Shown piece after piece: positions 1-5,192 of a stretch of 6,683 nt of DNA. The number at the start of each line of letters is the position of its first letter. The stretch's first letter is position 1. Position numbers and translations under genes: made by a program. Below the pieces are notes generated by a model, which was not told where the DNA came from, did no database searches, and worked only from the letters and a program-made list of their open reading frames with translations. This DNA comes from Chloroflexota bacterium. Lineage in GTDB: Bacteria; Chloroflexota; Anaerolineae; 4572-78. The DNA lies in NCBI GenBank assembly GCA_024278015.1, contig JAJRUC010000271.1, forward strand, positions 1 through 6,683. Reading direction: 5' to 3'.

Positions 1-2
1 GA

Positions 3-51
3 GGGGGGAGAATGTAACACTTCCCCCCGTCAACGGGGGGATTGAGGGGGG
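3..51. repeat. C6/G6 hairpin with competing G tracts
   Basis: A C6 run at 23-28 can pair with G6 at 35-40 (CCCCCCG-TCAA-CGGGGGG, 7 bp stem), with G6 at 3-8 across a longer loop, or with G6 at 46-51. This gives three alternative partners for one C tract. It lies downstream of the 3' end of the minus-strand operon and may stop or slow transcription there, but no U tract follows on the minus strand. It may instead be a dispersed intergenic repeat. The pairing is read directly; the role is unknown. Confidence 0.5.
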
Positions 52-72
52 TAAAAAATGGCAAAGCCGCTC

Positions 73-120
73 TAACTGGTAACTTTATCTCTGATGCCTG
101 AGTAGTTACTGTTATTTTAT
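73..120 (+). terminator. Inverted repeat followed by T-rich bases, possible terminator
   Basis: TAAC-TG-GTAACT (73-84) pairs with AGTTAC-T-GTTA (104-114): ten base pairs with a small asymmetric bulge and a 19-nt loop. It is followed on the plus strand by TTTTAT (115-120). As a plus-strand terminator it would serve a gene to the left of the window. On the minus strand it sits about 45 nt after the flavoprotein stop, but no U tract follows there. Weak call; no gene is visible in 1-158. Confidence 0.25.
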
Positions 121-158
121 GACGCGGTTGAGTATAAATGCCTGTTCGGACAGGTTGG

Positions 159-1379
159 CTACAGCGCGGCCGGAATACCCAGGATTTTGCTCCCCAGATT
201 TAAGCCCGACCGGGCTGCGCTGCGCCGGAATCCCTCACCCATCCAGTAAGTTTCAAACATCACCTTGCCCCAGTGCCACAGCCGACCGGAACGCGGTTGG
301 CCGACCAGCGGATTTGGTTCGGCGTAAAAGTTGCCGGCGGCAAAACCGGCTGAACCTCCGCCGGCTTCAATCCAGCAATAGCCCACCCCATCATATTTGG
401 ACCGGAGCGCGTTTCCGCCGATTTGGGCAGCGATGCGGGCGGCCACGACTTCCCCCTCGGCGTGGGCAAAGGTACCGGCTTTGGGCAGCGGCAGGCCACT
501 CTTCAAGATGATGGCCGTTACGTCGCCAATGGCATAGACATTTTCAAAACGGGTCAGGAGGGTCTGTTTGTCCACCGGAATCCAGCCCGCCTCATTAGCC
601 AGCGATGATGCTTTGACCACCGGCGGCGAGCGGTGAGGCGGCACGGCGGCCAGAAAGTCAAACGGCTCCTGCCGCCCGTTTTGGAAGACCAGGGTTTTTT
701 CGGCGGGGTCAATACGCTCCAGAGGCAGGTTGGGGTGAAAGCCAATGTTTTTGGCGGCCATCATCCCGGCCACGGCCACGCCCATATCCGGTCCGGCCAC
801 GCCCATCGGTTGGGGTTCCGGGGTAAAGACCTTCACCTGACAGTGGTTGCGGATACCCCGGCGGCGCAGCGCGTCCTCAATCAGCATGGCCGCCTCGTAA
901 GGGGCTGCCGGGCATTTGAAGGGCATGGCCGACACCAGCACGGCCACCCGCCCCCCCTCAAAACGCTGCAGAGCCGACCACAATCCGGCGGCCCCGTCCA
1001 GGTCAAAGAAGTTGTGGGCGGTTTCGGCGTAACCGGACAGGGCTTCAGGAGCCAGGTCGGCTCCCAGGGCCACCACCAGATAATCGTAGGCCAGCTCTTC
1101 GCCGTTGGCCCGAACTACGGCCCGGTCAGGGTCAATTTCCTCTATGGCGACTTGTTTCACCTCAATGCCGGGATGCAGCAGGCGGGGCAGGGCTTTGGTG
1201 AGTTGCTGCGGCTGCCGCCGGCCGACCATCAGCCATAACAGTGAGGGGCTGAAGAGGTACTCGGCTCGTTTGTCCACCACCACAATACGGTGTTCCTCAC
1301 TCAAACGCTTGCGCAAGGCGTTGGCGGTGACAATGCCGCCGATGCCGCCGCCTAAAATCAAGGTTGTTTTACCACTCAC
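159..1379 (-). CDS. SQR-like NAD(P)/FAD-dependent oxidoreductase
   Basis: A 406-aa flavoprotein of the sulfide:quinone oxidoreductase / flavocytochrome c sulfide dehydrogenase superfamily. Seen: N-terminal FAD dinucleotide fold GGGIGG (residues 10-15) with the acidic end of beta2 in VVDK (34-37); VVALGAD (102-107); FKCPAAPYE with Cys156; the second FAD motif AIGD (283-286); KAGTFAHAEGE (300-310); and Cys335 in GYCWIE. Cys156 and Cys335 sit where family members carry the redox cysteine pair, and no third SQR-type Cys is obvious. The start is a GTG at 1379-1377 with AAGGAG six nt upstream. The longer open frame to 1628 is rejected because it overlaps dsrE and adds residues unlike the family. 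It is the last gene of the selD-dsrE unit, 25 nt after the dsrE stop. By homology it would oxidise sulfide (or a related chalcogen compound) and pass electrons to quinone at the membrane face. The substrate is inferred; selenide or another hydride donor is possible. Confidence 0.88.
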   Translation of the reverse strand: MSGKTTLILGGGIGGIVTANALRKRLSEEHRIVVVDKRAEYLFSPSLLWLMVGRRQPQQLTKALPRLLHPGIEVKQVAIEEIDPDRAVVRANGEELAYDYLVVALGADLAPEALSGYAETAHNFFDLDGAAGLWSALQRFEGGRVAVLVSAMPFKCPAAPYEAAMLIEDALRRRGIRNHCQVKVFTPEPQPMGVAGPDMGVAVAGMMAAKNIGFHPNLPLERIDPAEKTLVFQNGRQEPFDFLAAVPPHRSPPVVKASSLANEAGWIPVDKQTLLTRFENVYAIGDVTAIILKSGLPLPKAGTFAHAEGEVVAARIAAQIGGNALRSKYDGVGYCWIEAGGGSAGFAAGNFYAEPNPLVGQPRSGRLWHWGKVMFETYWMGEGFRRSAARSGLNLGSKILGIPAAL

Positions 1380-1385
1380 AATTTG

Positions 1386-1391
1386 CTCCTT
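1386..1391 (-). promoter_or_regulatory. RBS fixing the SQR-like GTG start
   Basis: AAGGAG on the minus strand ends six nt before the GTG at 1379. It decides against the longer frame starting at 1628. Confidence 0.8.
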
Positions 1392-1404
1392 CCAGTAAAG
1401 ATTC

Positions 1405-1767
1405 TCAAAAGACAACCACTTTGTCTGCCGCCAGCGTCCACTCGCCCAGCACATCCATACTGCCGGGCAGCGTACCCTCAAGCAGGTCTTCAGGCTCGAA
1501 CCCGCGAGCCGCGCGACAGCTCCCTCAAACAGCCACCTCTCCCCGTCGGGCCAGCGACTTGAGCATGCGCTCGACATTGTAAAAACCATCGGGCGTTTTT
1601 TGGCCCCGTCGGGCGCAAGCCACTCCATCGCCGATGAGGAAAATACGAACTGCTGTTTCCGGGCGCTTGACCAGATTCAGAGCCAGACGCAGGGCATTGT
1701 AAGCCCGCTCGTTGCCGTAGGGGCCATCGTTAATGATAAGAAGGGTATTTTGGATTGCTGTACTCAC
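1405..1767 (-). CDS. Selenocysteine-containing DsrE-family protein
   Basis: DsrE/DsrF-like small sulfur-relay protein, 120 aa when the in-frame TGA at 1527-1525 (codon 81) is read as Sec. Seen: beta1 and following motif LLIINDGPYGNERAYNAL (9-26), IFLIGDGVACARRGQ (42-56, conserved Cys51), GFYNVERMLK (61-70), then VAV-U-GSC and a family-like C terminus (EDLLEG, GSMD, GEWTLAADKVVVF) ending at TGA 1407-1405. In homologues the corresponding motif is CGTC or CGSC, so Sec replaces the first Cys, giving U-x-x-C. The 39 codons after the TGA stay in the same frame with no gap. GTG start with AAAGGAG eight nt upstream. DsrE proteins carry persulfide sulfur or exchange it with partners in the cytoplasm. 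The gene lies between selD and the SQR-like flavoprotein. The alternative is a truncated 80-aa pseudogene, which the SECIS-like hairpin and the Sec-type selD argue against. Confidence 0.88.
1481..1521 (-). promoter_or_regulatory. Candidate bacterial SECIS element of the DsrE gene
   Basis: Minus-strand hairpin after the TGA: perfect 6-bp stem GGCTCG (1510-1505) / CGAGCC (1498-1493) around loop CGGGTT. The loop starts 20 nt after the TGA. A lower stem can form from GTC (1517-1515) with GAC (1488-1486) and AGC (1521-1519) with GCT (1483-1481), separated by internal loops. A UGA-to-loop spacing of about 16-37 nt and a G in the first two loop positions are the known bacterial SECIS criteria, and both are met. 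It would recruit SelB with Sec-tRNA. No folding program was run. Confidence 0.7.
1525..1527 (-). other. Sec codon (TGA) in the DsrE gene, codon 81
   Basis: In-frame TGA read 1527 to 1525, followed by GGG AGC TGT (Gly-Ser-Cys). It falls on the first Cys of the conserved CGxC motif of DsrE relatives. Reading through it restores a full-length domain. Confidence 0.85.
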
Positions 1768-1775
1768 AGGTTGTT

Positions 1776-1782
1776 CTCCTTT
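1776..1782 (-). promoter_or_regulatory. RBS of the Sec-DsrE gene
   Basis: AAAGGAG on the minus strand, eight nt before the GTG at 1767. It lies in the 43-nt gap after the selD stop and shows that dsrE is translated independently. No promoter-like pair is evident in the gap, so cotranscription with selD is likely. Confidence 0.75.
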
Positions 1783-1810
1783 GGATTGAATGACTATCTT
1801 TGAGTGGAAA

Positions 1811-2878
1811 CTAATGACCGGTGACTGTAATACGCCCCGCCGGGTCTTCGGCTACTATTTCACCGATGACAGCGGCGGCGGGAGTGGCCTGCTCCTGCAA
1901 CGCGGCCAGCAGGTCGTCGGTTCGCTCCGGGGATACGGCCAGCAACAACCCGCCCGAAGTTTGGGCATCGCATAAAACCATTCGGGCCGAGCGCTCAATC
2001 GCCTTGTTCCAGGTGACAAAGGAACCCAGGTAGCGGAAATTGTTGCGCGAGCCATCGGGGATGCAGTTGGCGGCAGCCAGGTTCCAGACTTCATCAAGCG
2101 CCGGCACCGCGCCCAGGTCAACTTGCGCTCCAACGCCGCCGCCGGCCAGCATTTCGTGCAGGTGGCCCAACAGCCCGAAGCCGGTCACGTCGGTGGCGGC
2201 GTGAACACCAACGGCCAGCATTGCTTCGGCAGCCCCGGCGTTGAGGGTGGTCATCACTGTTACTACCTGCTTGATGGCTGCCTCGTCCACCAGTCCCCGG
2301 TCAATACCGGTGGTGATGATGCCCAGCCCCAGCGGTTTGGTTAGCACCAGCCGGTCGCCGGGTTGAGCGCCGGAGTTGCGTACCACCCGGTCGGGATGCA
2401 CCAGCCCGGTAACTGCCAGACCGTACTTGGGTTCGTGGTCGTCAATAGAGTGGCCGCCAATCAGGCCGGCCCCGGCTTCAAGCACCTTGTCGGCCCCGCC
2501 GCGCAAAATTTCATTCAGGGTGCCGAGAGGCAGACTTTTGACCGGATAGCCAATCAGGTTGAGGGCCAGGGCAGGTCGAGCGCCCATCGCGTACAGGTCT
2601 GACAGGGCATTCGCGGCAGCGACGGCCCCAAAGGTGTAGGGGTCGTCCACTACCGGGGTGATGTAATCCACCGATTGAACCAATGCCAACTCATTGGTCA
2701 GGCGATAGACGGCGGCGTCTTCGCCGTGTTCAAAGCCGTTAAGGATGTTGGGGTCGGTGGGCAGGGGAAGGTGGCGCAGCACCTGCGCCAGGTCGGCCGG
2801 GCCGATTTTGCAGGCTCAGCCCGCGCCGTGCGAAAATGAAGTTAATTTAACCGGGTACGCTGCGGCAGAATCGGTCAT
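1811..2878 (-). CDS. selD: Selenophosphate synthetase SelD, itself a selenoprotein
   Basis: Selenide, water dikinase: ATP + selenide + water to selenophosphate, AMP and phosphate. Selenophosphate is the Se donor for Sec-tRNA (and for selenouridine where present). 355 aa, near the usual ~345-350. Seen: HGAG-U-ACKI at residues 17-25, with in-frame TGA as codon 21 in the catalytic Cys/Sec position and Lys24 at the essential Lys; GEDAAVY (52-58); SVDYITPVVDDPYTFG (69-84); ANALSDLYAMGA (89-100); GGHSIDD (141-147); TDVTGFGLLGHL (229-240). These cover the metal/ATP-binding Asp and Gly-rich motifs. ATG at 2878-2876 with AGGAGG four nt upstream; the first 32 codons are lost if the TGA is taken as a stop, leaving an internal GTG at 2782. 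First gene of the operon with Sec-dsrE and the SQR-like gene, divergent from lysR. selA, selB and selC are not in the window. Confidence 0.96.
2772..2790 (-). promoter_or_regulatory. Candidate bacterial SECIS element of selD
   Basis: Minus-strand hairpin with perfect stem GGCGCA (2789-2784) / TGCGCC (2778-2773), extended by one T-A pair, and loop GGTGC starting with GG. The loop begins 32 nt after the TGA at 2818-2816, within the bacterial SECIS range. A nearer alternative, TCGGC-CCG-GCCGA (2805-2793), has a 3-nt loop 15 nt from the TGA and fits less well. Confidence 0.65.
2816..2818 (-). other. selD: Sec codon (TGA) in selD, codon 21
   Basis: In-frame TGA in HGAG-U-A-C-K, where Cys-containing SelD proteins have Cys (Cys17 in E. 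coli SelD). The two flanking stretches join into an ordinary SelD N terminus with no frameshift. Sec-containing SelD is known in several bacteria and in animal SPS2. Confidence 0.93.
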
Positions 2879-2882
2879 GTTG

Positions 2883-2888
2883 CCTCCT
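2883..2888 (-). promoter_or_regulatory. selD: RBS fixing the selD start upstream of the TGA
   Basis: AGGAGG on the minus strand, four nt before the ATG at 2878. This perfect Shine-Dalgarno lies upstream of the TGA and in frame with the rest of selD, which is independent support for read-through. Confidence 0.85.
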
Positions 2889-2905
2889 GGCATAACAAGG
2901 CGTAA

Positions 2906-2934
2906 ATTGTAAAAACAATTTCTTCAGATATTGC
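2906..2934 (-). promoter_or_regulatory. Possible activator-dependent selD operon promoter
   Basis: TACAAT (2911-2906, minus strand) is a fair -10. The bases 17 nt upstream (GCAATA, 2934-2929) match a -35 poorly, as is common in activated promoters. A start near 2899 would put the LysR-type site at about -53. Weak call. Confidence 0.3.
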
Positions 2935-2944
2935 CCATTGCATA

Positions 2945-2959
2945 ATACTGTATTGGTAT
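2945..2959. promoter_or_regulatory. LysR-type regulator binding site ATAC-N7-GTAT
   Basis: ATAC (2945-2948), seven bases, GTAT (2956-2959): the canonical LysR-type dyad with T-N11-A core (T2946, A2958). It lies in the divergent lysR/selD gap and overlaps the lysR -35 (2953-2958). That fits autorepression plus control of selD. A second dyad, CTTG-AAAA-CAAG (2964-2975), lies between the lysR -35 and -10 and may be an accessory site. Confidence 0.55.
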
Positions 2960-2982
2960 ACTACTTGAAAACAAGCTATAAT
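2953..2982 (+). promoter_or_regulatory. lysR promoter
   Basis: TTGGTA (2953-2958), 18-nt spacer, perfect TATAAT (2977-2982). The predicted start near 2989 lies about 43 nt before the lysR ATG. Confidence 0.6.
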
Positions 2983-3031
2983 TCAATAGTCATTAAGTGA
3001 TGGAACCTATAACTGTTTGGTTATATTAAAT

Positions 3032-3931
3032 ATGAATTTCCAGCGTCTCAAAGTCTTTCATACCGTTGCCCGGCTGAGGAGTTTCTCGCGGGCAGCGGAA
3101 GAACTGTATACCAGCCAACCAAATGTATCGAAGCGCGTGCGCCAACTGGAGGTTGAGTTGGGAACCGCCCTTTTTCACCGGCTGGGGGGCGGCATCGAAC
3201 TGACCGACGCAGGGCGGGCGGTCTATCGCTATGCTCAGCAAGTGTTTGACCTGACCGGTGAAATGCAACGTACCCTGGCTGAATTGGAAGATTTGGAACG
3301 GGGGTACTTGCGCCTTGGGGCCAGTTCCACGCCGGGAATCTATCTCCTGCCGCAGATAGTAGCCGCGTTTGGTCGCCACTATCCCGGTCTGGAGGTGACG
3401 CTTTCTATCGGCAATAGCAGCCAGGTGGTGGACGAGATACTGACGGGTAGAATTGACCTGGGTTTTGTGGGGGGCTTTGTTGAGGCGGCGGGCTTGCAAA
3501 TACAACCCTTTGTCAGCGATGAGATTGTACTCATCACGGCAAAGGAACATCGACTGGCGGAACAAACCAACGTGTCGGCGGAAGATCTGGCATCAGAAAT
3601 CTTTATCGTGCGTGAGGCAGGCTCCGATACTTGCCAGGTGATGAACAATACGCTTGAAACTCTTGGTATCAAGCCACGGCGCACGCTGGAGATGAACGGC
3701 TGCGAAGCGGTCAAGCGGGCGGTGGCGGCAGGGTTAGGACTGTCTTTTGTCTCCCGCTGTGCCATTGACCTTGAGTTGGAGCAGAAGGTGTTGACCGTGT
3801 TGCAGGGGCCGGGGCTTGGCCTCTCACGCCAATTGCATATCATTTCACGTAAAGATGCCCGTCTCTCGCCGGGAGCGTTGGCTTTTTTGGCATTGGCGCG
3901 CAAGATTACAACAAGATTCTCGTTGAACTAA
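3032..3931 (+). CDS. LysR-family transcriptional regulator
   Basis: LysR-type transcriptional regulator, 299 aa from ATG 3032, normal for the family. Seen: N-terminal winged helix-turn-helix (about residues 1-60; MNFQRLKVFHTVAR start, SFSRAAEEL, SQPNVSKRVRQLE, LFHR, LTDAGR), a linker helix to about 85, then a periplasmic-binding-like effector domain (LRLGASSTPGIYLLPQIV from about residue 90; GRIDLGFVGG; AVAAGLGLSFVSR). The ATG at 3032 is chosen because family members begin almost exactly there; a TTG at 3017 would add five residues. No good Shine-Dalgarno precedes either start. Divergent orientation from selD and the ATAC-N7-GTAT site suggest it regulates the selD-dsrE-SQR operon and itself. 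Selenium-associated LysR regulators are, from memory, a recognised group with a similar ASTxPG effector start; membership is inferred. The ligand is unknown. Confidence 0.93.
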   Translation: MNFQRLKVFHTVARLRSFSRAAEELYTSQPNVSKRVRQLEVELGTALFHRLGGGIELTDAGRAVYRYAQQVFDLTGEMQRTLAELEDLERGYLRLGASSTPGIYLLPQIVAAFGRHYPGLEVTLSIGNSSQVVDEILTGRIDLGFVGGFVEAAGLQIQPFVSDEIVLITAKEHRLAEQTNVSAEDLASEIFIVREAGSDTCQVMNNTLETLGIKPRRTLEMNGCEAVKRAVAAGLGLSFVSRCAIDLELEQKVLTVLQGPGLGLSRQLHIISRKDARLSPGALAFLALARKITTRFSLN

Positions 3932-3970
3932 AAAACAAGATGCGTTTGCCCTGACCCCATCGGCGCAATA

Positions 3971-3999
3971 TTTACCAAACGCCAAAAGGATGATATACT
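3971..3999 (+). promoter_or_regulatory. Promoter of the dprA-like/prmC pair
   Basis: TTTACC (3971-3976), 17-nt spacer, TATACT (3994-3999), with predicted start near 4006, about 50 nt before the ATG. The rest of the 124-bp gap after lysR shows no convincing terminator hairpin. Confidence 0.6.
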
Positions 4000-4045
4000 C
4001 GTTTTAAGCAGATTTTTATCAAAACACAACTTTTGAACTGTGTGC

Positions 4046-4050
4046 AGGAG
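4046..4050 (+). promoter_or_regulatory. RBS of the DprA-like gene
   Basis: AGGAG five nt before the ATG at 4056; supports that start. Confidence 0.7.
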
Positions 4051-4055
4051 ACGTT

Positions 4056-5189
4056 ATGGAAAAGGAAGCCGCTTATTGGCTGGCATTCCTGCAAGCCGGC
4101 GGATTACCGTTAAAAACGCTTAAACCCATTGCCCAACGATGGGTTTTAATGGAAGGTAAATCCATTGTGGCCCTGTTTAACCTGTCTGCCGCCGAACTGA
4201 GCGTCCATTTTGAAGTCGGCCTGTCGGTGGCGGAAGGCATTTTACGCGCCGCCGATACGTTTTCGCAGCAACTGCAACGGATTGAAGCGTGGCAAAAAGA
4301 GGGCATAACCGTGGTGCCGCTCAGTCACCCGCAGTACCCGGCGCGTTTGGGTTACACCCTGCCCCCCATCCAACAGCCCCTTGTGTTGTGGGCCAAAGGC
4401 AACCTGTCGCTGCTGACAGAGCCGACCGTGACCATTTTAGGCAAACCGGATCCGGCCCCCGGCGCCAAAAAGTTTGTTAAAACATTGACTCCGGTGCTGG
4501 TCAATGAAAATATCGGTTTGGTGAGCAGTTACGATAAAGGGCTGGATAGACTGGCCTTTGAAACCATGCTTCAAACGGAAACCGGTTTTGGCATAGCTGT
4601 GTTGCCGATGGGCATTGCGGCCTTTTGTCGCACCACCCACCGCCTGGACAACGCCCTGAGCGACGGGCGGGCCGCGCTGCTTGGTCCCTTTGCCCCGGAT
4701 GCGCCCTTCAGCCGGGCCGCCGCCGCCGCGCGCAATATTCTGGTTGATTCGCTGGCGATGGTACTATTGCTACCCGAAGATACGCCCGCCACCCTGCCCC
4801 GCGCCCAGGCCGCCATCTTGCGCGGTATGCCCGTCCTGGTCGATAAAACAGACACGCCGGAAAATCGGAAATTGATAACCGCCGGGGCCTTTTTGTTGAC
4901 CGATTATGATGAAGTGATTGACATGGTGCAGCAAGCCATCATCGATGGCGCCATGCAATTGCAACTGGCCCAAAAGCCGGCTGCGCCCGCCACCGAAGCC
5001 CCGGCCTCCAATTTGCCGGACAAGGCAGACGACTACGCCCTGGGCAAAGAAATTGTTGACCCGCTGCCGGCCACGGACGCGCTGAATATTCTGGATGCGG
5101 GCGGCGCGGTGCCCAATTCCCTGCGCGCCCGGCTGATGGCCCTGGAAGAAGAGAACAAACGCGCCCAAAACAAGCCTGACCGCGAATAA
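4056..5189 (+). CDS. Divergent DprA-like (DNA processing A) protein
   Basis: 377 aa, close to the usual DprA length. Seen: an N-terminal helical region (about 1-85, SAM/helix-hairpin-helix style), the pre-Rossmann signature LSHPQYPARLGYTLPPIQQPLVLWAKG (89-115), then a Rossmann-like core with VTILGK (125-130), GLVSSYDKGLDRLAFE (154-169), IAVLPMGI (180-187), GPFAPDAPFSRAAAAARN (210-227) and MVLLLP (235-240), and a low-complexity Ala/Pro tail with a charged coiled end (about 305-377). DprA binds ssDNA and loads RecA during natural transformation. Here signature residues have drifted: GSR is LGKPD, the SGxAxGID region is SSYDKGLD, and the FxxRNR region keeps only ARN. The protein may therefore have lost or altered DNA binding. 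It is followed after 3 nt by prmC; DprA-family and PrmC genes are both housekeeping types often found in mixed operons. Family assignment is by motif order only. Confidence 0.72.
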   Translation: MEKEAAYWLAFLQAGGLPLKTLKPIAQRWVLMEGKSIVALFNLSAAELSVHFEVGLSVAEGILRAADTFSQQLQRIEAWQKEGITVVPLSHPQYPARLGYTLPPIQQPLVLWAKGNLSLLTEPTVTILGKPDPAPGAKKFVKTLTPVLVNENIGLVSSYDKGLDRLAFETMLQTETGFGIAVLPMGIAAFCRTTHRLDNALSDGRAALLGPFAPDAPFSRAAAAARNILVDSLAMVLLLPEDTPATLPRAQAAILRGMPVLVDKTDTPENRKLITAGAFLLTDYDEVIDMVQQAIIDGAMQLQLAQKPAAPATEAPASNLPDKADDYALGKEIVDPLPATDALNILDAGGAVPNSLRARLMALEEENKRAQNKPDRE

Positions 5190-5192
5190 GCG

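Noticed and set aside
1..158. A CRISPR or tandem repeat array at the window start.
   Set aside because: Only a single hairpin with G tracts is present; there are no regularly spaced repeat units.
633..1238. A 201-aa plus-strand open frame.
   Set aside because: It lies antisense within the well-supported flavoprotein gene, has no ribosome site and shows no recognisable domain.
1405..1530. A frameshift or nonsense mutation making dsrE a pseudogene.
   Set aside because: Codons on both sides of the TGA are in one frame with no insertion or deletion, the TGA is exactly at a conserved redox Cys, and selD next door uses the same device.
2879..3031. A tRNA-Sec (selC) or other RNA gene near selD.
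   Set aside because: No cloverleaf or long acceptor arm can be traced; the gap reads as promoters and operator dyads.
3026..3565. A 179-aa minus-strand open frame inside lysR.
   Set aside because: It is antisense to a clear LysR gene and has unlikely composition with no motif.
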